Made by a program: the position numbers and the translations under genes
Source of the DNA: Bacillus proteolyticus
GTDB taxonomy: Bacteria > Bacillota > Bacilli > Bacillales > Bacillaceae_G
DNA length: 64,000 nucleotides
NCBI RefSeq assembly: GCF_001884065.1
Contig: NZ_MACH01000142.1
Coordinates: 186,001 to 250,000, forward strand
Direction of reading: 5' to 3'
Notes under the pieces: model-generated
Seen by the model: only the letters and a program-made list of their open reading frames with translations
Database searches by the model: none
Told to the model about the DNA's origin: nothing
Shown: piece by piece, positions 48,077-56,142 of the stretch
Numbering within the stretch: position 1 is the stretch's first letter
Layout of the letters: the number at the start of each line of letters is the position of its first letter

Positions 48077-48750
48077 TCGGCTTTCTTTGTTTGCTATTAA
48101 CACTATTCACATATTGGGTATCTAAAAAAATGTATCAACGCTGGAATTGGAGCTTACTTTCTCCCCTGCTTGTATGCCCAATCATTTTAATTACTTTATT
48201 GCTCGGATTAGATACACCATACGAAACCTACGAATCTGGTAGTCATTGGCTAACAGAATTATTAAAGCCTGCAACGGTTGCTTTCGCGTGGCCAATCTAT
48301 AAGTATTTTGATCTATTAAAAAAACATGGCACTGCTATTTTAATTAATGTCATTGTCGGTTCTTTTCTTTCAGTTATTACTTCAGCACTACTAGCTAATT
48401 TTTTTCAAATTGACTCTACAATAGAACAAAGTTTAGCACCGCACATTGTAACAACACCTATTGCAATGGCTATTTCAGAAATGATTGGCGGCATGTCACA
48501 ATTAACAGCGGTTTTCGTCGTATTAACTGCCTTAACTGGAGCGTTACTCGGTCCTACGCTCATACGCATATGCCGTATTAAAACAGCGCTCGCAAAAGGT
48601 ATAATGCTAGGTACTAGCGCGAATGGAACCGGAACATCAAAAGCATTTGAAATCGGTCCTATAGAAGGTACAATTGCAAGTTTATCAATGCTTTTAACAG
48701 CTGGAGCTAGTTTAGTTATCGTTCCGCTTTTTTTATCTTGGTTACACTAA
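48073..48750 (+). CDS. cidB: CidB/LrgB-family membrane protein
   Basis: 225 residues, about seven helices; the LrgB signature is clear in [12 protein letters not shown]-like [15 protein letters not shown] and [20 protein letters not shown]. Its ATG overlaps the cidA stop (ATGA), showing coupling. The pair is divergent from cidR and is closed by a perfect palindromic terminator. Confidence 0.92.
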   Translation: MIGFLCLLLTLFTYWVSKKMYQRWNWSLLSPLLVCPIILITLLLGLDTPYETYESGSHWLTELLKPATVAFAWPIYKYFDLLKKHGTAILINVIVGSFLSVITSALLANFFQIDSTIEQSLAPHIVTTPIAMAISEMIGGMSQLTAVFVVLTALTGALLGPTLIRICRIKTALAKGIMLGTSANGTGTSKAFEIGPIEGTIASLSMLLTAGASLVIVPLFLSWLH

Positions 48751-48780
48751 AAAAAGCAAGTGTTTAAACACTTGCTTTTT
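48751..48780. terminator. Palindromic terminator between cidB and the Nudix gene
   Basis: Perfect 30-bp palindrome AAAAAGCAAGTGTTT / AAACACTTGCTTTTT. Confidence 0.92.
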
Positions 48781-49177
48781 TATTTATATATTTATTTAAA
48801 ATCTTATAATCCTCCGGGAAAGATAGCGTTAATTCCTTCATTTCATCTATCCTCTTCCAAGCAATTTCATGTATTAACTCATCAGGATCTTGGATTTTCA
48901 TACTACCGCCTATTTTTTTAACGACATAATAATGAACGTATACAGGAACCCCATATGTAATACCTTCTTTTTCGTATATTTTATTTACAACCTCCACATT
49001 GTAACCCGTTTCTTCCCAAACTTCTCGAATACAACATTCTTCTAGTGTTTCTCCATTTTCAAGCCCACCACTTGGAACAGACCACCTTTTTTCTTCACCC
49101 TTTTGCCCTTGCAACACCATTAAAATTTCATTTCTTTCATTTACACATACTGCTGCACAACCTAACCATCTTTCCAT
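48764..49177 (-). CDS. Nudix hydrolase
   Basis: 137 residues with an intact Nudix box (GGLENGETLEECCIREVWEE, about residues 37-56). Cytosolic; substrate unknown. I place the start at 49177 (MERWLGCAAV), 6 nt after GGGGAGGG; two earlier in-frame ATGs overlap or precede that site. The stop lies inside the palindromic terminator shared with cidB. Confidence 0.85.
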   Translation of the reverse strand: MERWLGCAAVCVNERNEILMVLQGQKGEEKRWSVPSGGLENGETLEECCIREVWEETGYNVEVVNKIYEKEGITYGVPVYVHYYVVKKIGGSMKIQDPDELIHEIAWKRIDEMKELTLSFPEDYKILNKYINKKASV

Positions 49178-49318
49178 ATACATCCCTCCCCTATAAAAAT
49201 TCACCTTCTTTATCATTTTCTCCTTGAAAAAAGAGGAAAAAAGTAAACTAATGACGAAAAATCACATTAACTTCATAGACAATCCCTTCTTAGAAATTAA
49301 AAATGGAAGGATGAAATT

Positions 49319-49519
49319 ATGATTTCTAAATATGTTGTGGAATGTGTTCTTTGTGAAGAAAATCGAAAACCTCGGCAGGCTATCGTCACAGTACCCGCCA
49401 CTTCGCAGCTACTAGCAATCCAAAAGGTACGGGCTGAATGCACACGGCGCTTCGGAAAAACTTTATTATTGCAAACAGAAATTAAAGAAGAATTACTCAT
49501 TGAACAAAAAGAAAGCTGA
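49319..49519 (+). CDS. Small conserved protein, possibly DUF3903
   Basis: 66 residues, basic, with a VVECVLCEENRKPRQAIVTVPATSQLLAIQKV core. It may belong to DUF3903, known mostly from the B. cereus group, but I am not certain. GGAAGGATG precedes the ATG and a hairpin follows the stop. Function unknown. Confidence 0.68.
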   Translation: MISKYVVECVLCEENRKPRQAIVTVPATSQLLAIQKVRAECTRRFGKTLLLQTEIKEELLIEQKES

Positions 49520-49540
49520 CCATAAATTGGCCAGCTTTCT
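49510..49540 (+). terminator. Terminator of the 66-aa gene
   Basis: Arms AGAAAGCTG-CC / GG-CAGCTTTCT with one mismatch and a 7-nt loop, overlapping the end of the gene. Confidence 0.7.
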
Positions 49541-49829
49541 TATCCGATCATATTTTCACATGAAGATTAGGGGCATCCTCTTTAAGGATCGGGATTTACC
49601 CATTATGTACGTTCCATAATGGTCATCGAACAATATATTTCTATACAATAAACTATTGAATAGAATAGGGCAAAACTTGTTCGCATTTTTTAGAAAAGGG
49701 ATAGGGATATAATTCAAGTAATACTTCGAATACTCGAACTTTACACTCATTATATTAAAACAAATTCTTTTATATGGGAAATATGAATTACTTACATAAT
49801 TCATTCGTAAAATATATTAATAGTTTTCT
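49541..49829. other. Intergenic stretch without a supported gene
   Basis: About 290 bp, AT-rich. A minus-strand open frame of 82 codons exists but has no ribosome site and an implausible composition (Y/F/I-rich), so I leave it unannotated. The patch at 49560-49625 is more coding-like in several frames and could be a gene remnant. Confidence 0.45.
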
Positions 49830-50585
49830 TTACTCTACTAACAACATACATCCAGCTAGTATCGGTGTCATAATCATTGAAAACCTTAAAAGCATCCGAG
49901 GTGCATAATTTGTAAACTTAGCTCCTATATATGCCCCTAACATTGTCCCGATTAAAACTTGTACTAATAATACATAATCTAAATACCCTTCCGAACTATA
50001 TCCAAGCCCACCTCCAATTGCGATTGGTAATATAACAAGCATTGTCGTCCCTACAGATTGCTGAATCGTTAATCCTAATAGAACTATTAATCCAAGTTGG
50101 ATAAAGGGTGCTGAACCAATCCCAAATGAACCAGCTAACATTCCAGTAACCAGTCCGAGACATATACATTTAATCAAGTTATCTTTCGAAAGTTCGTTAT
50201 GCCCTTTTAAAGACGACCGTTCCTTTTTTTGAAATATAATTAATCGAATAAACATAAAAATTGCAGATAAAAATAACATTCCCGCTGTAAACCAGTGTAG
50301 AAGATTCGCTGGTATTAGCGAACCAAACTTCGAACCAATAAAGGAACCAATCGCTCCAAATCCCCCAACAATTCCGCCTATTACAAACACAACATTCCCT
50401 TCTCTATAATGACTTACTACCCCAGATAATGTCGTAAATGCCATAGCAGTTAGAGATGTTGCAAGAGCAACGTGAATAGGGATATGGAATACTAAAGTGA
50501 GTATCGCGATGATAAATCCTGCTCCTCCTGCTCCGACAAACCCTAATAAAACTCCCATTAATAACATTGTTATAATAATTGCCAC
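49830..50585 (-). CDS. TauE/SafE-family permease
   Basis: 251 residues with eight membrane helices in two repeats (GFVGAGGAGFIIAILTL... and GLVTGMLAGSFGIGSAPFIQLGL...), the SafE/TauE fold. Family members export sulfite, sulfoacetate or related anions; the substrate is open. GTG at 50585 is chosen as start, 5 nt after GGAGGGGG; a TTG five codons earlier overlaps that site. Single gene. Confidence 0.86.
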   Translation of the reverse strand: MAIIITMLLMGVLLGFVGAGGAGFIIAILTLVFHIPIHVALATSLTAMAFTTLSGVVSHYREGNVVFVIGGIVGGFGAIGSFIGSKFGSLIPANLLHWFTAGMLFLSAIFMFIRLIIFQKKERSSLKGHNELSKDNLIKCICLGLVTGMLAGSFGIGSAPFIQLGLIVLLGLTIQQSVGTTMLVILPIAIGGGLGYSSEGYLDYVLLVQVLIGTMLGAYIGAKFTNYAPRMLLRFSMIMTPILAGCMLLVE

Positions 50586-50640
50586 ATATTCCCCCTCCAA
50601 TATTCCAATTATCTATCACATGCGCACTTCTATACAAACA

Positions 50641-50666
50641 AAAAGCATCCTAAATGGATGCTCTTT
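50641..50666 (-). terminator. Terminator of the BC1881-type gene
   Basis: Arms AGCATCC / GGATGCT with a 5-nt loop, A-run on the left giving a T-run on the minus strand. Confidence 0.75.
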
Positions 50667-50694
50667 CTACTTTTTCTATATTAATAATATGTAC

Positions 50695-50841
50695 TTACTC
50701 TTGATTAATCAAAATAACAGCGGGACCAGAAACAACTACTCCGGCCACTTCTATCTTTTCAAATTCCATCACTGTAATAGATATAACCCCTTCTCTTTCC
50801 ATCAATTCCTTACTCAGGACTTCAGTCGGTATTGATTTCAC
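50695..50841 (-). CDS. BC1881-family small protein
   Basis: 48 residues from GTG 50841, which lies 7 nt after AAGGAGG. The sequence begins MKSIPTEVLSKELMEREGV and ends SGPAVILINQE, the pattern of the short BC1881-type proteins found mostly in prophages and accessory loci of the B. cereus group. Function unknown. It is too short for usual gene finders. No other phage gene adjoins it. Confidence 0.75.
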   Translation of the reverse strand: MKSIPTEVLSKELMEREGVISITVMEFEKIEVAGVVVSGPAVILINQE

Positions 50842-50999
50842 CGTCCTACCTCCTTTTCATTTTATACAAAAAACTACCCAATGCCTCTAAATATATGCAT
50901 CACCTCCACTTTCATTCCTTATTCCAGTCAAAATTCACATCCCCTTTCTATAACATATTGAAAAATAAAAAAGCACTCGCCAAAGCGAATGCCTTTCCA

Positions 51000-52727
51000 T
51001 TATTTACTCTCTATTACTTTTAACATTCTATTAATAAATGCTGCGGATTCCCCACGTGTTGCAGAACCTTTTGGCATAAACTCATTATTCTCATTCCCTT
51101 TTACGATACCTAATCCATAAACACGCTGAACTGCCTGTTTATCATACGCTAAATTTTGATCCGTAAATGGTAATGAAACTAAATTACCTTTTATATTTTT
51201 GTATTGCAATGCACGATCAATCATAATGACAGCTTCATCACGTTTAATCGTATCATTCGGAGCAAATATATCATTTCCTCTTCCACTTATAATCCCAGCA
51301 CTAGCTGCACGATTAATACCATCTACTAGCGATAGATGAGCTGTGCTTAAATCTTTGAAATTCGATTTCCCCTCTGGTAATTGCAATGATCTTGAAACTA
51401 AATTCGCAAATTCACCACGTGTTACAAGGCGTTCTGGCCAGTAAGAACCCTTTCCATCTCCAACCATAATACCTCTTTTATCTAATTCACGAATATCCGC
51501 TTCATACCAACCACCAGTTATATCATCTTTATGATTCGCATCATAATAAGCTTTCGTTCCCTGTAAAAATGGCTCCCACGCATTATTCTTTATCATAATG
51601 GCCGGACAATTTTTTCCGCTCCAAAATTGATGTTTTTTCACATTTTCTAAAGGAATATTTAATTCCCCCATTAAATATGCTGCTAGTTTGCGAGCATTTT
51701 CCACAGCTTTATTATAATCACCATCTTGGTTGACAGCAATTTCAATTGCAATTGATTCTCTATTACCAGTTCCTTCTGCTCCATCTCCAGCATGCCAACC
51801 ATTTTCATTTAATGGTAGATGTTGATAAATTTCTTTATCATCTACTGTAAAATGCCAAGATGCTGAACGATCAGTCGTTCCTGTTGCTTGGCTGTATAAA
51901 TATTGTGCATGGTTTCTAGCATTTGCTCCAACACTATAATTATCTGTCTCATGAATTGTAATGTATTTTGGTTTCATCGCATTGCCTGGACGAATATTTT
52001 CATTTCCTGTTGGTACAATCATTTCCTTTAATGGTACACCGTAAATATCCGTTGTTTTCTCTGCTGATGGCGCTGCATACATAACAGCTGCACGTTTTGT
52101 ACGTGTTGGTGTTGTGTCTTGAATAAGCGAGGCCTTTGTCCCTTCAAATTTTGCTGAAGGTGCATAAATCCATTTCACCTCATTATCTATTTGGACTTGG
52201 AACCACTCTCCAACTTGTCCAATTGCAATAATTGTTTGCGGTTGTAACACTTTCTCATCTTTATATGAATTAAATGGTGCGGAATATGTAGCTGTCTCTT
52301 CATTAATTACTAACTTTTCGTTTACCAAGCGATAAACTTCCTTAACCTCTACATTTCCTTCACTACTTTGTATCCATCCAGCTCCAGATGATGTTTCAAC
52401 ATAGTAAGCGTTCCCTTTTCGTTTTTCGGCTTTCACTACTTGATTAGAAAGCTGCACACCTGTCGCTTTTTGTAAATCAGCAGAATCAAATAAAGATGCT
52501 GAACTTATTATATGTACAAGAAAATCTCCTTGCGCTTCAGTTGTTACTCCTTTGTCCTCTCCACGCCCATCTTCATCTTTCATATGGTTTTCAATACTTT
52601 TTAAAGCTTGTTCGTCAGTTGAAATTGTTACGGTCTTTTCTACTGTGTCAGCATAGGAAAAAGTTGGAATCGTCACCATACTAAATACAATTGATGCAGC
52701 TAAAACATTATAAAATCCTTTTTTCAT
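51000..52727 (-). CDS. S-layer-homology N-acetylmuramoyl-L-alanine amidase
   Basis: 575 residues. Signal peptide (MKKGFYNVLAASIVFSM...YA, cleavage near 26), an SH3-like region (about 65-195), an Amidase_2 domain (about 230-385, YITIHETDNYSVGAN, SWHFTVDDKEIYQHLP, NENGWHAG, KHQFWSGKNCP), and three SLH motifs (about 400-575, e.g. RGIMVGDGKGSYWPERLVTRGEFANLV) that bind pyruvylated cell-wall polymer. It would cleave peptide stems from the wall while anchored there. The translation start is unusual: no ribosome site lies at normal distance, see the leader hairpin at 52737-52766. Confidence 0.9.
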   Translation of the reverse strand: MKKGFYNVLAASIVFSMVTIPTFSYADTVEKTVTISTDEQALKSIENHMKDEDGRGEDKGVTTEAQGDFLVHIISSASLFDSADLQKATGVQLSNQVVKAEKRKGNAYYVETSSGAGWIQSSEGNVEVKEVYRLVNEKLVINEETATYSAPFNSYKDEKVLQPQTIIAIGQVGEWFQVQIDNEVKWIYAPSAKFEGTKASLIQDTTPTRTKRAAVMYAAPSAEKTTDIYGVPLKEMIVPTGNENIRPGNAMKPKYITIHETDNYSVGANARNHAQYLYSQATGTTDRSASWHFTVDDKEIYQHLPLNENGWHAGDGAEGTGNRESIAIEIAVNQDGDYNKAVENARKLAAYLMGELNIPLENVKKHQFWSGKNCPAIMIKNNAWEPFLQGTKAYYDANHKDDITGGWYEADIRELDKRGIMVGDGKGSYWPERLVTRGEFANLVSRSLQLPEGKSNFKDLSTAHLSLVDGINRAASAGIISGRGNDIFAPNDTIKRDEAVIMIDRALQYKNIKGNLVSLPFTDQNLAYDKQAVQRVYGLGIVKGNENNEFMPKGSATRGESAAFINRMLKVIESK

Positions 52728-52736
52728 AATAATTAT

Positions 52737-52778
52737 TTAACACGCTTATATCGAAATTCGTGTTAACTTCCCTCCCTA
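52737..52778 (-). promoter_or_regulatory. Leader with hairpin between Shine-Dalgarno and start of the SLH amidase
   Basis: Minus strand: AGGGAGGGAAG (52768-52778), then a hairpin TTAACACG / CGTGTTAA (52737-52766, 14-nt loop), then 9 nt to the ATG. Without folding the spacing is about 40 nt; with the hairpin folded the Shine-Dalgarno site would lie at a normal distance. Confidence 0.5.
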
Positions 52779-52888
52779 ATCTAAAAAATTTAATACTATC
52801 TAGTAAACTTCTAAACTAAATAACCATTTACAATATAACAAACTCTATCTCATTCGTATAGATAGGAATGACTACTATTTGCCTGTTT

Positions 52889-52935
52889 TTTCTATATTGG
52901 AATATAGAAAAGAAGCTATAAAAGATATAGCTTCT
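52889..52935 (-). terminator. Tandem hairpins after the 189-aa membrane-protein gene
   Basis: TTTCTATATT / AATATAGAAA (52889-52910) next to AGAAGCTATA / TATAGCTTCT (52911-52935), just downstream of the stop at 52948. Confidence 0.65.
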
Positions 52936-52947
52936 CCTCTCACTATT

Positions 52948-53517
52948 TCAATCTCGTTGTACCTTATACTCTATAACTCTACCATCTTTATCAAATTGCA
53001 AAACAAGACATTCACTATCTATAGGAATGAAACTACGTTCATTCCCAAGATAGTATAGTGTAGTAATTCCCGTTTCCAAACTGCTTGTTTTCGTAGGGAC
53101 CCCTAACAATTTTATAATTTCCTCGTTTGATTTCCCTATCAATTTATGCCGCTTTAATAAGTCATCTATCATATATACCCGTTTTTCCTCATCATTTAAC
53201 CACCGATCCTGATTAAAGTTTGAAGTGTATTTATTTAAACTTAATTGTAAAGTGCATACTATCAATGGAATGAGAGCAACCATCATTACAATGAACAGCT
53301 GTTTCTTATCTTTATCACGTCCTGCTGATACATGTAAAACAGCCTTTTGAATAATAACTAGTAGAATAAAAGGCATTGCTACTACAAAAATACTCGTTAC
53401 ACTCAATGACACATGAACCATATCAATAACAAAGATAAACACAAGATACATTAATATATACAAACAAAAATAAATGTACAATATTCCCCACAATATAGAG
53501 CTTTTACCTTTCTCCAC
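52948..53517 (-). CDS. Membrane protein with an OmlA/SmpA-like C-terminal part
   Basis: 189 residues. Three hydrophobic helices (about 7-32, 40-60, 73-95) precede a soluble domain (about 100-189) with the pattern KHKLIGKSNEEIIKLLGVPTKTS...YYLG...LVLQFDKDGRVIEYKV, reminiscent of SmpA/OmlA or BLIP-like folds. Function unknown. A dispersed repeat element lies just upstream of it. Confidence 0.7.
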   Translation of the reverse strand: MEKGKSSILWGILYIYFCLYILMYLVFIFVIDMVHVSLSVTSIFVVAMPFILLVIIQKAVLHVSAGRDKDKKQLFIVMMVALIPLIVCTLQLSLNKYTSNFNQDRWLNDEEKRVYMIDDLLKRHKLIGKSNEEIIKLLGVPTKTSSLETGITTLYYLGNERSFIPIDSECLVLQFDKDGRVIEYKVQRD

Positions 53518-53537
53518 CTAACTCACCTACTTTATCC

Positions 53538-53630
53538 CGCTATTTACAGGCTGTGAAACTCCCACTTCAAGCCTTACTATGTTAGGTGGAAGTCGTGCTA
53601 CATATAACAGCTCTGCTAATTAAAGTTTCA
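53538..53630 (-). repeat. Dispersed repeat, copy D (variant middle)
   Basis: Minus strand: begins AAGTGAAACTTTAATTAG, has a CTTCCACCTAAC / GTGGGAGTTT module in place of the first hairpin (also seen in copy C), and ends GCGGGATAAA. The TGA stop codon of the NERD gene lies inside its first bases (AAG-TGA-AAC). Confidence 0.75.
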
Positions 53631-54662
53631 CTTCGCAACATAATTCATCTGGCCAATCATATCTCTAATCTTTCGTAGTTCTTGAGCAGTATATATTACT
53701 TTACTTGTTAAAACTTCATTTCTGAAAAACGTTACAATTTGCTCTCTATCTTTAAATCTCGGCAATTCTTCATTAGAAAGATCAATAACTTCTTTTCCAC
53801 CTTCATTTTCAAAATATACAATCGGTTTTATTTTTTCCTTTACAATATCTACTTGCATTTCTTCCAAACAATTATATAAAGTTTGAGATAGTATTTTCGC
53901 TTTATACGCTGGATTCCCTTCATTTCGAACTTGCAAAGTTAATGAAGTTCCATCCGTAATAAATTCAAATGTCTCTTCTTTTTCAATTTCATGTTGATAC
54001 TTGCCAATTTCCTCAATCATAAATGAATATATACCTGCATTTTCTCTCGTTAAGCCATGGATTAATTTCCCTGTCCATTCTTTCGTCTCCAGTAGATAAA
54101 TACCAGTTTTACATAAGATGAGATGATGGATTCGATTATCGTTTACGTCACGTTTATGTCTATCTTTATTACTTCTCATAAAGATATTCGGCACAATATG
54201 AAACTCATCTTCTAGTATGATTCCTTGCTCAACAAAACCTCGTTTCATATAATGTAATGTTTCATGTGTATTCACTTCAGCACCATTTTTGGTATACTCT
54301 CGTAAATCCGCAATTAAATTTTGAAACATATGTAGGTCATTACTATGCCTATCTTGCATTTCACTACGTTCTTTACTATGTTGAACAGCTAGTTGATTTT
54401 TCATCATACGCATATTTTCAAGTTCTCTAGCTGTACTAACTTGTAAATCATTATATTTTTTCTGTTCCATATTCTTTAAAGTACTTTGTTGTTCTTTATG
54501 CTCTGTAATCGTAGCTGCAATTTCACTTTCATACGTTTCAATCGCTTGTTTCTTTTCAAATTCTACTTGCTGGCTCTCTGATTCTAACTGTTTATTTTTA
54601 TAAAACAGTACAAACACTGCAGCTAATAATATTAAAATTCCACCTATTAGCACATACTCCAT
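53628..54662 (-). CDS. NERD-domain protein with membrane anchor and coiled coil
   Basis: 344 residues. An N-terminal membrane helix (about 4-22), a long coiled coil (about 25-115, KNKQLESESQQVEFEKKQAIE...), and a NERD nuclease-related domain (about 125-260) with the DNRIHHLILCKTGIYLLETKEWTG core. NERD proteins are suspected to act on DNA or in signalling. The final codons and stop are provided by repeat copy D. Confidence 0.8.
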   Translation of the reverse strand: MEYVLIGGILILLAAVFVLFYKNKQLESESQQVEFEKKQAIETYESEIAATITEHKEQQSTLKNMEQKKYNDLQVSTARELENMRMMKNQLAVQHSKERSEMQDRHSNDLHMFQNLIADLREYTKNGAEVNTHETLHYMKRGFVEQGIILEDEFHIVPNIFMRSNKDRHKRDVNDNRIHHLILCKTGIYLLETKEWTGKLIHGLTRENAGIYSFMIEEIGKYQHEIEKEETFEFITDGTSLTLQVRNEGNPAYKAKILSQTLYNCLEEMQVDIVKEKIKPIVYFENEGGKEVIDLSNEELPRFKDREQIVTFFRNEVLTSKVIYTAQELRKIRDMIGQMNYVAK

Positions 54663-54764
54663 ATTTTTTCTCCTTTATTTCACGTCCGATTATTTTTATA
54701 AATATATCGATTATATTATACTATGCTTTTAATATACACTTAGTAAAAATTATATATTTTTTAT

Positions 54765-54794
54765 AAAAAGGCATCTCAAGTAAGATACCTTTTT
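54765..54794. terminator. Hairpin between the GH25 and NERD genes
   Basis: Arms AAAAAGG-ATCT / AGAT-CCTTTTT with one mismatched pair and a 6-nt loop. Confidence 0.7.
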
Positions 54795-54799
54795 ATAGT

Positions 54800-54888
54800 A
54801 AAACCGCTGGTAAAAACCCATTGGTATTGGTCAATTGTCCAATAATCAGTGTGGACAATCCTCATCAATTAAAGTTTTACTTTATTAC
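54800..54888 (-). repeat. Dispersed repeat, copy E (diverged, 3' end missing)
   Basis: Minus strand: begins TAAAGTAAAACTTTAATTG directly after the stop codon of the GH25 gene, keeps CACTGATTATT and a TTTTACCAGC segment related to copy C, but lacks the GGGATAAA end. Confidence 0.65.
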
Positions 54889-55928
54889 ACACCATATTGA
54901 ATATAACTTGAATCATAGTATACCCATTGATTTGTCCCTAAGCAAAGCCATCCATCTTGCTTACTCCATACTCGATATGATTCACCATGATGTAACTGTC
55001 TTATAACATTCCCGTTTAATGATGGAGCGTCTCGCAGATTCACATTATCGCCAGTAATAGTTGCCACATAATGTTTATACTGAATATAACTTGAATCATT
55101 ATATACCCACTGATTTGTCCCTAAGCAGAGCCATCCATTTTGTTCTCCCCAAACTTCATATGATTCGCCACGATTCAATTGGCGAATTACACTAGACTGT
55201 AAAGATGGTCCACTTCGTAAATTCACATTATCTCCATTAATTACAGCAACTCCATATACTGGTGTTGCATTATTAGGCGCGGAAACATTACCTCCACCAC
55301 TTGCTCCATTTTCTTGTAAAGCTTCTAATGAAACAGCTGCTGATACATCACAATTTCCCACACCTGAAATTTGACCAGAATCTGTGTACTGCCATGCTGT
55401 CCACTCTGTCCATCCGCCAGCATCAGCAGGCGGTGTACTAGAATATCTGGAAATCCAAAGTGGAATGTCACTTAACCCGTTAATTCCAAATTCACTAATA
55501 TACCAAACTCCTGTATATAACATTACATTTTTCCCAGTAGCTTGTTTCACATAATTCACGAAACTTCTTGCCCAATTCGATATAGTCGCACCCGTTAAAC
55601 TACTATTGCTAGTATCCGTTGGCGATTCTAAATCTAAAACAGGAATTAAGTCCGTCTGATTACTCTGTAATATATTCACAAAATATTTCGCTTCTGAAAT
55701 GGCATCATTTTGTTCTGGGTGCGCAAAATGATATGCACCGATTAATACATTCGCATTTCTTGCAGCTTGTACATTTTGAACGAAAGTAGGATCAATATAG
55801 TTCACGCCTTCCGTCGCTTTTGCATACGCCGCTGGAATACCTGATGACTTCACAGCATTCCAATTAATGTCCCCTTCCCAATGAGACACATCGATAAACG
55901 TAACATTTGAACTGGATCTATTTTGCAT
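54885..55928 (-). CDS. GH25 lysozyme (muramidase) with two SH3 repeats
   Basis: 347 residues. GH25 domain (about 10-200, FIDVSHWEGDINW, GAYHFAHP, IPVLDLESP with the catalytic acidic residues, WTAWQYTDSG) cuts the MurNAc-GlcNAc bond. Two SH3_3-type wall-binding repeats follow (about 225-280 and 290-345), almost identical to each other (NVNLR-GPSL... and WLCLGTNQWVY...DSSYIQY). There is no signal peptide, as in phage endolysins. The start at 55928 has GGAGC upstream. Confidence 0.87.
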   Translation of the reverse strand: MQNRSSSNVTFIDVSHWEGDINWNAVKSSGIPAAYAKATEGVNYIDPTFVQNVQAARNANVLIGAYHFAHPEQNDAISEAKYFVNILQSNQTDLIPVLDLESPTDTSNSSLTGATISNWARSFVNYVKQATGKNVMLYTGVWYISEFGINGLSDIPLWISRYSSTPPADAGGWTEWTAWQYTDSGQISGVGNCDVSAAVSLEALQENGASGGGNVSAPNNATPVYGVAVINGDNVNLRSGPSLQSSVIRQLNRGESYEVWGEQNGWLCLGTNQWVYNDSSYIQYKHYVATITGDNVNLRDAPSLNGNVIRQLHHGESYRVWSKQDGWLCLGTNQWVYYDSSYIQYGV

Positions 55929-56111
55929 ATAAAAGCTCCTATCAAATTTTTTATTCCGTATACAATATGTACAACTTAAGTTAGTGGACACGACGTTTAT
56001 GCTATAGTAATAAAGTTCTAATATATTTATTTTGTCGAGATGTTTAAGAAGAAAGTGGAATTGAAACTACACCGTCCATCATAAACTCCATTAATACACT
56101 TTTAACATCCC

Positions 56112-56142
56112 AAAAGAGGCCTTGTAATTACAAGGCCTTTTG
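56112..56142 (-). terminator. Terminator of the ABC exporter operon
   Basis: Arms AAAAGAGGCCTTG / CAAGGCCTTTTG, overlapping the last codons of the second subunit gene. Confidence 0.85.

Noticed and set aside
49556-49804. 82-codon minus-strand open frame
   Set aside because: No ribosome site, very aromatic and isoleucine-rich composition, and no recognisable motif; most likely chance in AT-rich DNA.
50841-50999. Short phage-like peptide upstream of the BC1881-type gene
   Set aside because: Frames there stop after 8-14 codons; a ribosome site-like AAGGGGATG exists but no plausible protein.
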